Shown here one piece after another: positions 33,985 through 42,688 of a stretch of 64,000 bases of DNA. The stretch is from positions 241,171 through 305,170 of the forward strand of contig NZ_SRLQ01000018.1 of NCBI RefSeq assembly GCF_004745805.1. The letters are read 5' to 3'. A program made the position numbers and the translations under genes. The DNA is from Mycolicibacterium sp. CH28. Its GTDB lineage: Bacteria > Actinomycetota > Actinomycetes > Mycobacteriales > Mycobacteriaceae. Under the pieces are notes generated by a model. That model did not search any database. It had not been told where the DNA came from and was given only the letters and a program-made list of their open reading frames with translations. The first letter of the stretch is position 1. The number at the start of each line of letters is the position of its first letter.

Positions 33985-34940
33985 GTGGGCTCTGCCTACC
34001 GTGGGTTGGTTACTGCGGCGTCCCAACGACTGGGGGATCTCTTGGGATTGACTGATGGTGGGTTCAAGAACGCGGTCGCCAGGCAGCACTACTTAACCGT
34101 GTACGCCAAGGTACGGGGGGCTGAGTCCGCACCCAAATGTCGTGCACGACATCGAGACCAAATTCGGGACCGTTCGGGTGTACCAACACGGCCTTAGCGC
34201 CGGTGAGCCTGTCGTCTTGGTTCATGGGTTTTTTCTGACTTCGGCTATGTGGTGGGAGCAAGTCGCCGGATTGACCAGTGATTTCACCGTCTATGCGATA
34301 GACATGCTCGGCCAGCCGGGCGCAAGCACCCAGACGAAAAGACTATCGACCCCCTCAGATGCTGGACGCTGCATCGCAGCGGTACTGGAGAAGCTGGACC
34401 TAAGCGATGTACACCTGGTCGGGCACTCGTATGGAGGGTGGTTAGCCACTCATGCGGCGGCGAGAGCACCCCATCGGTTGGCAACGCTGACTCTGGTCGA
34501 TCCGGCCCACACCGTGGCCCGCCTCTTCGCGCGGTTCTGGCGAACCCTTGCACTCCTGCTGTCAAATCCGCGCTCGGCCCGTGCGCATCGCGCTGCTGCG
34601 TGGGTACTGGGTCATCCCGCGACGGGAGGTCCCCTCGACGCACTCACCAGCCTCTTTGTAGCTGGATTCGTTTCCTTCGGACCGCCGCTGAACACACCGC
34701 CGCTACTGTTACGCAAGTAACCGCCTCCTGCGATCCGTGGACCTTCCCGTTCAAGTTCTATTGGCGGGCAACACTCTTCACAACTCAGGTAAAGCGATAC
34801 GACGACTCGCGTCGGTGGTCCCCACGTGGCGATATCGCCTGTGGCCTAACAATTCTCACGCGCTATTTGCCGAGAATCCCGGCGAGGTCAATGATTGCAT
34901 CCGACAATTTGCGATCGCACATAGTCGCGGCGCCTCCTAG
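33985..34940 (+). pseudogene. Alpha/beta hydrolase with two frameshifts
   Basis: The first frame gives GGFKNAVARQHYLTVYAKVRG. A run of six G near 34116 shifts the frame; with one G removed it continues LSPHPNVVHDIETKFGTVRV. The middle has VVLVHGFFLTSAMWWEQ and the nucleophile elbow GHSYGGWLA. After a stop at 34718-34720 another frame restores DLPVQVLLAGNTLHNSGKAI and the catalytic-His region WPNNSHALFAENPGEV. The intact ancestor would be about 315 residues. It is the only gene between CR7 and CR8. Confidence 0.75.
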
Positions 34941-35053
34941 TCGCCGCCCGGCCCAGCTGCCTTCCGATCGAACCCGAGCCGTTCGCCGGTGGGTGTTCAG
35001 ACACGATCGACCAGGCTCCCGGCCGCCCCAACGCACCGCAGCCGCGAAGAATC

Positions 35054-35099
35054 GAGACAAGACCTGATCGACCTCGAATCTAGAAGTGAGACAGCGGAT
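35054..35099 (+). repeat. Cassette repeat CR8
   Basis: GAGAC, 29 bases starting AAGACCTGATCGACCTCGAA with TCTAGA, then GAGAC and AGCGGA. Nearly identical to CR5 over the first 30 bases, including the preceding CGCGAAGAATC. It contains the stop codon of the nucleotidyltransferase gene. Confidence 0.65.
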
Positions 35100-35718
35100 C
35101 GCCAGGGTCGGTCAGTGTGCCGACCCAGGGGTGCTGAGGGTTTTCGTGGCGCAGTGATCGAGTAAGCCAAGTGCGGCTCTCGTCGTCGAGACTTGGAAGG
35201 CAGCGCTCAAAGTCGAGAGTGTCTTTCGGCCGGGAGTGCATCGCTTTGAGGAGGAGTTGAATCTCGGGTCGTAGGTACGTGATGCCATCGCGTGACCACA
35301 GACAATCGCTGAGGGGCCGCGTGATGTGGGAAGAACGTTTGTAGACCCAGGTCTGCTCACGAACGTCGTCGAGGAGGACGTCGTACTCCCAGGGATCGGC
35401 GCCGCTGTGCCGCAACCAGAGGTTGCCGCAGTCCTCTGGAATGCTTGACCCGTCGATAGAAAGCGGTGTCAAGCTTCCCGCCGCCGCCCACACATCCAAA
35501 GTGGTGCCCGCGAACTCGATGAAACTATCTGCCTCTGAGCGTGGGATACCGATGTCGAGATCTCCGTGCGCGCGCGCTGTTCCGGTGAACGCATCGATCG
35601 CCCAACCGCCGGCGACCCACCACCGACCCGAGTAACCGCTCAGAAAGTCGACGGCCTCGCGAGGTGTTCGAACCTTCCAGGGGCCGTACAGCCGCACCAC
35701 CTCGGCATGATCGAGCAC
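35080..35718 (-). CDS. Aminoglycoside-type nucleotidyltransferase (212 aa)
   Basis: GRWWVAGGWAIDAFTG followed by ARAHGDLDIGIPR (Asp53/Asp55) is the active-site signature of ANT(2'')-like and related nucleotidyltransferases. No membrane segment. It is monocistronic, bounded by CR8 and CR9, with the stop inside CR8, a compact 0.7-kb unit. Such genes are common integron cassettes in other bacteria. Resistance is not proven; it may act on another small molecule or on a protein. Confidence 0.78.
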   Translation of the reverse strand: MLDHAEVVRLYGPWKVRTPREAVDFLSGYSGRWWVAGGWAIDAFTGTARAHGDLDIGIPRSEADSFIEFAGTTLDVWAAAGSLTPLSIDGSSIPEDCGNLWLRHSGADPWEYDVLLDDVREQTWVYKRSSHITRPLSDCLWSRDGITYLRPEIQLLLKAMHSRPKDTLDFERCLPSLDDESRTWLTRSLRHENPQHPWVGTLTDPGDPLSHF

Positions 35719-35775
35719 GTAGACAAGTATGCGTCCGTCGAGGCTGTCTCAGGCGGCGAGATAGGCGTAGCACCC

Positions 35776-35827
35776 GAGACCGGAAGTGCGCCGCCCAACT
35801 TCTCAACTAGTGAGGCAAACAGCGATC
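35776..35827 (+). repeat. Cassette repeat CR9, last clear copy
   Basis: GAGAC, exactly 31 bases ending TTCTCAACTAGT, then GAGGC and AAACAGCG. It was found by applying the 31-base rule downstream of the nucleotidyltransferase gene, which supports the rule. Confidence 0.5.
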
Positions 35828-36047
35828 GATAGCACTGGCCGGCGTAGGCACTGGCAACAACAGCTGGCTGAAGCTGGCGGCACACCTCCGGTCTAGGCGT
35901 GCATAGCGGATGATTGCGAACCGGCCTCAGTTCGATTGCTCGATCGGCGCTCAGCGCGACCTAGTCTCGGGGCGTCGGGTGCGGTAGGCCGACGATGTCT
36001 TGGTGCACCTGCTGAAGCTGGGCCTGCTCGGTTGCTAGAGCAGGGGG

Positions 36048-36494
36048 TCAGAGTGGTCCGCCAACTTGGATGCCCTCATTGACCTCGTCAATAGCTTCCT
36101 GGGTTAGGCGGAGCGCCGCAACGCGATGGCCGCCTTTGTCCTCCGTGGCTGACTCCAGCTCGTTCACTGCAGCCTGCAGATAGCCGTTGCCAGAGACCAT
36201 CGCGGGTCCAAACTGCGGAGGAGGAGGCGTGAAGTAGCCATCGGGAGGCCCGCCGGCGAATTGGATGCCAAGGTTGACTTGGTCGATGGCCTGTTGGGCC
36301 AGGTTGATGGCTGACACGCGGTGCCCACCCTTGTCGTCTTGGGCGGATTGCAGCGAACCTATTGCCTGCTGCAGGTCGTTTCTAGCGCCGTACATGTCAG
36401 GTTGGTCGGCGTGAGCGGTACCCACTGCGATGGTGGCGAGGGCTATCGCCGTCAAGAACGTGGTAGTGCTCAACCGGGACATCACGGGGTACAT
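36048..36494 (-). CDS. Secreted two-repeat protein (148 aa)
   Basis: The signal peptide runs to about residue 30 (LSTTTFLTAIALATIAVGTAHA then DQPD). The mature part has two homologous modules of about 45 residues, each with the pattern LQxAxxxLxSAxxDKGGHRV followed by AxxLxxxAIDxVNxGIQ, joined by a Pro-rich linker (YFTPPPPQFG). The ATG at 36494 has an AAGGA upstream. Exported; function unknown. Small helical repeat proteins of this type occur in mycobacteria, so it may not be foreign. Confidence 0.65.
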   Translation of the reverse strand: MYPVMSRLSTTTFLTAIALATIAVGTAHADQPDMYGARNDLQQAIGSLQSAQDDKGGHRVSAINLAQQAIDQVNLGIQFAGGPPDGYFTPPPPQFGPAMVSGNGYLQAAVNELESATEDKGGHRVAALRLTQEAIDEVNEGIQVGGPL

Positions 36495-36692
36495 CTCTGG
36501 CACGTCCTTCCGTAGGATTGCTCGACAACGGATGCTAGCACCGTGGCCGTGAGACTCCCGTGCATCGCCTTCAAAGACGCTGGGCTGTAAGCGAAGCGAG
36601 GTTCCGCGGGCACGGTCGGATGACGACCCCTCAAGGTGAGACAAGACGCGACGCGAGACATCCCGGATGTTTGGAACCTAGACATCCGCCGG

Positions 36693-37430
36693 ATGCATTC
36701 GTTCCGCCACGCGATGGCCCAGCACCCCAACTGGCCCAGGTACGGTCATCCGGACGCTATCGAGGGGACGCGCAGAGTGGCCGAGTTCGACCGGGTTGTG
36801 CAGGCACGTCGATCGATCAGGCTCTTCCACCCCGATAAGGCGGTGCCGCGTTCAGACGTCGTCGAGGCGCTGGAACTAGCTCGACGCGCACCCTCGAACT
36901 CCAACACCCAGCCTTGGCACCTCGTGTTCGCCGAAGGCGCTGCGCGCGAGCGATTGGTCACCGCGCTTGTCAACGAGTCCCGGATACGCGAGCCCGCGAT
37001 ACCTCCACTGCGTTCCGACTTCGAAGTGTTCAAATATGAACTGGGAGAAAAACTTTACGGAAGCCTTGGTATCGCCCGAGACGACGCCGAAGGTCGCCAG
37101 AAGGCCATCAGACTCAACTGGAGGTTCTACAACGCTCCGCTGGCCGGCATCGTGTGCATGCCCCGCGACCTTCACCACGTCGACAGTCTCGGTGTCGGCA
37201 TGTACCTGCAGACGTTCATCCTTGCCCTCACCGCCCGCGGGGTGGGCACCTGCGTCCAGATGCTCATTGCGGGATTTCCCGACGTCGTGCGCCACGCACT
37301 CCACATCCCACCCCATTACGAGATTCTGTGCGGTCTCGCCATTGGCTACGCCGTCGAGGACTTTCCCGCCAACAACCTCGACGTCCCGCGCAAGTCGATC
37401 GACGACACAGCGGTGTTCCTCGACCTGTAG
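36693..37430 (+). CDS. Nitroreductase-family flavoprotein (245 aa)
   Basis: Family features are QARRSIRLFHPDKAV with FMN-binding Arg, ARRAPSNSNTQPWHLVF, and GVGMYLQTFILALTARGVGTC near the C-terminus. The start is taken as the ATG at 36693; an in-frame GTG at 36636 would add 19 residues. It would reduce nitroaromatics or quinones with NAD(P)H. It is divergent from the secreted two-repeat gene and 87 bp before the APH-like gene. Confidence 0.82.
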   Translation: MHSFRHAMAQHPNWPRYGHPDAIEGTRRVAEFDRVVQARRSIRLFHPDKAVPRSDVVEALELARRAPSNSNTQPWHLVFAEGAARERLVTALVNESRIREPAIPPLRSDFEVFKYELGEKLYGSLGIARDDAEGRQKAIRLNWRFYNAPLAGIVCMPRDLHHVDSLGVGMYLQTFILALTARGVGTCVQMLIAGFPDVVRHALHIPPHYEILCGLAIGYAVEDFPANNLDVPRKSIDDTAVFLDL

Positions 37431-37517
37431 GTCACGTCGGGCTGCCTCCTTGTCGAGACCCGCGTCGGATATTTGGTTGTGTTCACGCCGAACTGGTGCC
37501 ACGCTGCGGCCGTGCAG

Positions 37518-38417
37518 ATGCATCCCGGCCAGCTGTCGGTCTCCCCGCGAGCGGTCGGGACACTCATCGCGCAGCAGTTCCCGCAGTGGGCGGGTCTACC
37601 CATCCAGTCGGTATCCAGCGCCGGCACCGTCAACGCCATCTTCCGGGTCGGAGACAACGTCGTTGCTCGGTTTCCTCTGCAACCCAGCGACGACATCGAG
37701 GCGGTGCGGCACGAGCTTGAGCTGGAGGCGTCGGCCGCCGAGGAACTGAGTGGGCGCACCCCCGTTGCCACCCCTACTCCGCTCGGAATCGGCCAACCCG
37801 GCGCGGGCTATCCGTTGCCATGGTCGGTCTATACCTGGCTACCGGGCTATCCCGCCACCGCTGATAGCTGCTCCCAGTTCGACTCGTTTGCAATGGATTT
37901 GGCGGAATTCATCCTGGCCGTGCGCGCCATCGACACCCGCGGCAGAACCTATGACGGCAGCGGTCGCGGCGGTGACTTGGCATCCCACGACGAGTGGATC
38001 GAGTTGTGCCTCGTCAATAGCGAGGGCCTGCTCGACGTACCAAGCTTGCGCGGGATCTGGGACCAGGTCCGCGCTCTGCCTCGCGGGAATACCCCAGACG
38101 TCATGAACCACGGCGACCTAATCCCACCCAACGTCCTCACCGTCGACGGTTGCCTCACAGGGATTCTCGATGTCAGCGGGTTCAAGGCCGCCGATCCCGC
38201 ACTGGACCTGGTGGGTGCCTGGCACCTGCTCGACGCTCCACGCCGCGAACTGCTCAGAAACCACCTCGGGTGCGACGATGAAGAGTGGCATCGGGGACGC
38301 GGATGGGCCTTCCAGCAAGCCATGGGTGCTGTCTGGTACTACGTCGACAGCAACCCCATCATGAGCACTAATTGCCGCCGCACGCTCGAACGCATCCAAG
38401 CTGACATCGAGGCCTAG
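37518..38417 (+). CDS. Aminoglycoside phosphotransferase-family protein (299 aa)
   Basis: APH fold: VNAIFRVGDNVVARFPLQ (ATP-binding strand; Arg appears where Lys is more usual), catalytic loop MNHGDLIPPNVL and metal-binding Asp in GILDVSGFKAADPALDL. The ATG at 37518 was chosen over an upstream GTG. It would phosphorylate a small molecule; aminoglycoside activity is not proven. A relic of the proline iminopeptidase gene begins exactly at its stop codon. Confidence 0.78.
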   Translation: MHPGQLSVSPRAVGTLIAQQFPQWAGLPIQSVSSAGTVNAIFRVGDNVVARFPLQPSDDIEAVRHELELEASAAEELSGRTPVATPTPLGIGQPGAGYPLPWSVYTWLPGYPATADSCSQFDSFAMDLAEFILAVRAIDTRGRTYDGSGRGGDLASHDEWIELCLVNSEGLLDVPSLRGIWDQVRALPRGNTPDVMNHGDLIPPNVLTVDGCLTGILDVSGFKAADPALDLVGAWHLLDAPRRELLRNHLGCDDEEWHRGRGWAFQQAMGAVWYYVDSNPIMSTNCRRTLERIQADIEA

Positions 38418-38475
38418 CCGCCACGGAGCAGCCACCGCTCGATGCCTAGATGCTCGCGCAGTGCTCCCACGTCTC
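38417..38475 (-). pseudogene. Fragment of a proline iminopeptidase gene
   Basis: About 59 bp align closely with 30950-31009 inside pip. The minus strand encodes ALREHLGIERWLLRGG, matching ALREHLGIGRWLLHGG of the full gene. It starts directly after the APH-like stop codon, a sharp recombination scar. Confidence 0.65.
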
Positions 38476-38684
38476 CATCACGCACTCGACCAGCGGGCAG
38501 CCCTTCGCCGTCGTCAACAGATCGCACGCCACCGCCGCAACCGTCGTAGACGATGTGGCCCATCACAGGTGCAGGCCATGGGGAGGGGGCGACCCGAGTC
38601 CGGGCCATTGATGCGGACACGGCAACTGGCGTCTTCCTGGCCTTTGCTGGTATCCATGACTGAGCAGGTCTGGAGGGAGTTGTC

Positions 38685-39014
38685 ATGTCGCTTCGGGTCA
38701 ATGTTGAGGATCTGGCGACCGCGGGTCTAGCGGTTAGTGGCCACGGTGAGGACGTGGCTGTGCGGCATGGGGCTGCGGCGAGCCGGATCGATGCTGCGCA
38801 GGCGGGTTGGCGGGGGCTGTCGGCGGCGGCGCTGACGCTGCTGTCCGAGCAGTGGCTGGCCACGACGAGCGCTCAGCTTGCCCGGCTAAGCGACCACGCC
38901 CAAGGCTTGCACGCCAGTGCCCAAGGTTTCGCGGAGATGGAGCAGCGCAACAGCCAAGCGCTTACCGAGCCGGCGCACGCAGCAAACACGATCGCTGCCC
39001 AAACCGCCATGTGA
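38685..39014 (+). CDS. WXG100/EspC-like ESX-associated protein (109 aa)
   Basis: GGAGGGA ribosome-binding site 6 nt before the ATG. Small helical-hairpin protein with GWRG (WxG) in the turn near residue 42 and Ala/Gln-rich helices; no clear YxxxD/E tail is seen. It is directly upstream of the DUF1023 gene (4-bp gap), the usual mycobacterial order. Confidence 0.7.
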   Translation: MSLRVNVEDLATAGLAVSGHGEDVAVRHGAAASRIDAAQAGWRGLSAAALTLLSEQWLATTSAQLARLSDHAQGLHASAQGFAEMEQRNSQALTEPAHAANTIAAQTAM

Positions 39015-39018
39015 CACC

Positions 39019-40818
39019 GTGACCCTGACCGTCCTGGATATCGAGCGTTGGAATCCCGGTGATGTCCGGGAGGTGTTTCACGCGGCGAGCAGCCGCGCGC
39101 AGGCGAACTTCGACGCCGCCGACGGGTTGGCGAGCTTGCCTGGGTTCGAGGCGTGGGGCGGTGAGGCAGCAGAGGCGGCCAAGGCGGCGATCGGCCAAAC
39201 CCGCAAGGACCTCGACGCGCACGGCAACGAAGCGCTCGCCGTGGCCAATGCTGCCCGCAGCGCCGCGGACAACATCGAACGGATCAAATCCGAACTGGCC
39301 GCGCTCAAGGCCGACGCCGAATCGTTGGGCATGGAGATCGACCCGGTGGCGGGCACCGTGCTGCCCGGCCCGAAGGTCCGCAACCCGATGGAAGCCGAAC
39401 TCAAACAGGCCCAGCTGCAGCCCCGCCTGGACAAGATCGTCGCCGAAGCCAACCTCGTCGACACGGCCCTGGCCAACGCGATCAACATGGCCAGCGGCAA
39501 GACCGCCATCCCTCCGCCGGGCCCGCACCCCGAGATTCCGGATCGGCCGCCACCGGATGACCCCAAGCAATTCGCCGATTATTGGCGCAGCTTGTCCAAA
39601 GAACAGAAGGACTATCTCTATAACCGCGACCACAACATCGGCAACAACCCGAACATGCCCGCCGGCGACGACGAACACCCGGGCAGTGACTACTACAACC
39701 GGCTCAACCTGGCCGATCAACTGAAGAACGCCGAAGCCGCGCAATCGCGAGTCGACGCACTGCGCGCACAGCACCCCGATTGGGCCGAGGGTAAGAACCT
39801 TCCCCGCAACATCGGCGATGCGCAGCAATATGCAGCCTGGCACCGTCAGTTCAACGATGCGAAGAACGACTCGAAGTACCTTTCGGATCTGCGGGCGGTG
39901 AACAACGCGGTAGAGGATCGCCCCGACCGCAAGTTGATGCTGCTTGACACGCAGTCCGGCCGGCAGGCTCGGGCAGCGATTGCGGTGGGTGACCCGGACA
40001 GCGCCGATCATGTGTCGGTCACTGCTCCGGGGCTCAACACCACCGTCCACGACGCCATCGGCGGCATGGCAGACGAAGCAATGCATGTGCGCCAGGAAGC
40101 CATGCACCAATTGGATCTGGCCGGCCGCAGCAGTGAATCGGTCAGCGCCATCGCCTGGATTGGCTACGATCCACCCCAAGTGCCGGGCACCGACGACATC
40201 GGTGCTTCGCTGGTAGGCGGCTACGAGGTCAGCCACGATACTGTCGCCAAAGCGGGCGCTGTTGATCTGTCCCGGTTCTACGACGGCCTCACCGCCGTCC
40301 ACCAGGGCCCGCTTGACCTCACCGCCATCGGCCACTCGTATGGCTCTCTGACCACGGGCCTCGCACTGCAAGAACCGGGTAGCCACGGCGTTGACAATGC
40401 CCTGTTCTACGGCTCCCCCGGCATCGAGGCGACCACCCCGCAACAGCTGGGACTCCAGCCCGGCCACGTCTTCACCATGGAAACCCCCGACGATCCCATC
40501 CAATGGGTCTACGACGGACCGAAAATTGCACGTGGCGCCGCACCTGCGCTGCCGGGACCGTTCGGTGGTTTGGCGGAAGTCGGGCTCGGCGCCGCCGATC
40601 TCACGGGTGCAGGCGATTTCGGGCCCAACCCCGCCGCAAACCCGAACTTCACCCACCTGCAAACCGGCTCGGTGACCGTTCCCGATGGACGTTCGCTGCA
40701 AGCCGCCAGCGGCCATAGCGACTACCCACGCTGGGATGACGCCCATAATCAGCTCTACACCACTGGCTACAACATTGCCGCCGTCATTGCCGGCACGACA
40801 CCCATACCGCAGAAGTGA
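39019..40818 (+). CDS. DUF1023 alpha/beta hydrolase, ESX-associated (599 aa)
   Basis: GTG start 4 nt after the previous stop. The N-terminal 200 residues are helical (WXG-like domain, PGFEAWGGEAAEAAKAAIGQ), a Pro-rich linker follows, and residues about 300-560 form a DUF1023 hydrolase with the nucleophile elbow AIGHSYGSL and FYGSPG. The fusion of an ESX-like helical domain to a hydrolase suggests a type VII secreted enzyme. It overlaps the downstream lipoprotein gene (GTGA). Confidence 0.78.
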   Translation: MTLTVLDIERWNPGDVREVFHAASSRAQANFDAADGLASLPGFEAWGGEAAEAAKAAIGQTRKDLDAHGNEALAVANAARSAADNIERIKSELAALKADAESLGMEIDPVAGTVLPGPKVRNPMEAELKQAQLQPRLDKIVAEANLVDTALANAINMASGKTAIPPPGPHPEIPDRPPPDDPKQFADYWRSLSKEQKDYLYNRDHNIGNNPNMPAGDDEHPGSDYYNRLNLADQLKNAEAAQSRVDALRAQHPDWAEGKNLPRNIGDAQQYAAWHRQFNDAKNDSKYLSDLRAVNNAVEDRPDRKLMLLDTQSGRQARAAIAVGDPDSADHVSVTAPGLNTTVHDAIGGMADEAMHVRQEAMHQLDLAGRSSESVSAIAWIGYDPPQVPGTDDIGASLVGGYEVSHDTVAKAGAVDLSRFYDGLTAVHQGPLDLTAIGHSYGSLTTGLALQEPGSHGVDNALFYGSPGIEATTPQQLGLQPGHVFTMETPDDPIQWVYDGPKIARGAAPALPGPFGGLAEVGLGAADLTGAGDFGPNPAANPNFTHLQTGSVTVPDGRSLQAASGHSDYPRWDDAHNQLYTTGYNIAAVIAGTTPIPQK

Positions 40819-41390
40819 GCACGCTATCCATGACCATGCAACTCTTTCGCCGGGCCCGCCGAATTGGCGTATTCGCTTGTGCGACCGCGATTGCCCTAAC
40901 TAGCACAGGATGTCACGTGAGTAAGCCATACCAGCCAACCGATCCAACCCACGCCAATCAGGCTGCCGCCGCCCTGACGTCCCTGCCGACGCTGGAAGAC
41001 ACAAAGGCACAGCTGACTGCCATCATCGAACAAGTCGGACAACGCATCTCAGCCATCGCGCCCGGTGTGGTGTTCACGTGGCGCCGGGAGGAGAGCCGGG
41101 GCGGATGCACGCCCCCGTACGAGCAGTCGGATGGAAACGAGATCCTGCTAGCCAGTTACGTCTCCGATGTGCCGATCCCCGAACAGGACTGGAAAAAGGC
41201 CTACAACATCGCCTCTCAATCTGCTCGCACCATCGGTGCGACAACTCTCACCGTGTTCCAGGACGCACCCAATTTTCACGACGTCCAATTCGCCAGCGAT
41301 ACAGGAACGGTTCTTCGCCTCGGATCACAGAAGGCGGCACTTCTGACCGGTAGTACTGGGTGCCGACTCCCAGCAGACAGGCACTCGTGA
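40815..41390 (+). CDS. LppA-like lipoprotein (191 aa)
   Basis: The lipobox TSTGC follows a hydrophobic segment (FACATAIALTSTGC), predicting lipidation. The mature part with GGCTPPYEQSDGNEILLASY and IGATTLTVFQDAPNFHDVQF matches the LppA/LppB class of mycobacterial lipoproteins. The start is GTG in a 4-base overlap; the ATG at 40830 is an alternative. It is third gene of the ESX-associated operon and may anchor or inhibit the hydrolase (inference). Confidence 0.75.
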   Translation: MSTLSMTMQLFRRARRIGVFACATAIALTSTGCHVSKPYQPTDPTHANQAAAALTSLPTLEDTKAQLTAIIEQVGQRISAIAPGVVFTWRREESRGGCTPPYEQSDGNEILLASYVSDVPIPEQDWKKAYNIASQSARTIGATTLTVFQDAPNFHDVQFASDTGTVLRLGSQKAALLTGSTGCRLPADRHS

Positions 41391-41474
41391 CACGCCGATG
41401 ACAGGGGTCGAAACGGAGGATCCGTGAATCTCGATGCTGCCCAAGGTCATAGCGACTAACCCCGCCGCAAGACG

Positions 41475-42497
41475 TCACATGCTGTCGCAGACCGCTCCGG
41501 CCACCTCATCCCGGTAGAGCAGCCCGCGGCGGTCGCCACCGCCGTCGGGTCGGTGCTCCACCAGATCGGCGCGGCGTAGCTCGGCCCCGCGCGAGACCGT
41601 CGCGCTCTCCACAATGTCGCGCGATACCTCGGTGAGGATGTCGATGACCGCGGCGATGGCGGGCCGGGTGGTGGCTCCGACCCGGGTGATGGCCTCGATG
41701 CGGCGAGCTATGCGCACACCGCTGAGCGGTTTGCGGATCACCTCGCGCGCGGTGAGCACGTAGCGAGGCAGCAGCGCCACCCCGACCCCGGCCATGACGA
41801 GCTCTTCGACCACACGGAAGTCGTTGACGCGTTGAACGATTCGCGGCTGAACCCCGGAGACTGCGGCCAGCGAGTGCAGCACGTCGTCGACCATGAGCCC
41901 GCCCTCGACGCCGATCCACGGTTCGTCGGCCAGATCCCGCAACGGCACGCGAGTGCGGCTCGTGAGCCGGTGGTGTGGGGGTAGCAGGATGTCGAGCGGC
42001 TCGCGCAGCAGAAACGTCGTCTCCAGCCGCGGCCCCAACGTCGCACCGTCGCGCTCGTCGCGGTGGACCACCACCACGTCGTAGTCGGCCAGTTGGGTCG
42101 GGGCGCTGGCGGCCGGCTGGTCGATGTCGCGCCCGAGCACCTGAATCCCGCGAGCGGCTGCCCGGGTGATCAACGGCGCCAACAGCATGGCCGCACCGGA
42201 GGGAAACATGGCCACCCGCACCGTGCCGCTCGGCGTCGTCCGGTAGGCGTCCATGTCCGCCTGGGCGCGGTCGAGGGCGGCGAGTACCTCATCGATGCGA
42301 GTCACCAGGATCTGCCCGGCCTCGGTGAGCCGAACTCGGCGGCCGTCGCGCTCCAGGAGGTCGACGCCGGCCTCGTGCTGGAGGATCTTGAGCTGCTGGG
42401 ACACCGCGGACGGGGTTAGTGACATCGCCTCGGCGACCGCGTGCACGGTGCCGCGGTCGGCCAGTTCCCGAAGCAGCCGCAGACGCCCCACATCCAT
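41475..42497 (-). CDS. LysR-family transcriptional regulator (340 aa)
   Basis: N-terminal winged HTH (RLRLLRELADRGTVHAVAEA then LTPSAVSQQLKILQHEAG) and a C-terminal substrate-binding domain. Divergent from the EamA transporter gene with about 190 bp between them, so it likely controls that exporter. The C-terminal 30 residues (RADLVEHRPDGGGDRRG) are unusual and may be an extension. Confidence 0.85.
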   Translation of the reverse strand: MDVGRLRLLRELADRGTVHAVAEAMSLTPSAVSQQLKILQHEAGVDLLERDGRRVRLTEAGQILVTRIDEVLAALDRAQADMDAYRTTPSGTVRVAMFPSGAAMLLAPLITRAAARGIQVLGRDIDQPAASAPTQLADYDVVVVHRDERDGATLGPRLETTFLLREPLDILLPPHHRLTSRTRVPLRDLADEPWIGVEGGLMVDDVLHSLAAVSGVQPRIVQRVNDFRVVEELVMAGVGVALLPRYVLTAREVIRKPLSGVRIARRIEAITRVGATTRPAIAAVIDILTEVSRDIVESATVSRGAELRRADLVEHRPDGGGDRRGLLYRDEVAGAVCDSM

Positions 42498-42688
42498 GTA
42501 GAGATCCTAATCGGTATATGCAGAAACAATCACTTGTCTAATGGATCGATACCTGGCGATCATGGAGTCACCGCGCGCAACGCAGCCGCAGCAAGCCCGG
42601 GGCGCTGGTCATCCGTCACGCCCACCGCGTGAATACCTCTGTCTCCACGCGGGACTCACAACAACCACACCCGGAGACGAGCACCGCC

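Noticed and set aside
25928..35827. Interpretation of the cassette repeats as classical integron attC sites
   Set aside because: No GTTRRRY/RYYYAAC cores and no intI in the window; only the general layout is integron-like.
36638..37459. Further GAGAC strings at 36638, 36655 and 37455 as extra cassette repeats
   Set aside because: None has a partner box 29-31 bases away or the CTGA/TCTAGA-like spacer, although 37455 lies at a gene junction.
38962..40746. 594-codon minus-strand frame opposite the DUF1023 gene
   Set aside because: Lies across the DUF1023 hydrolase gene, whose GHSYGS motif and operon spacing mark the real coding strand.
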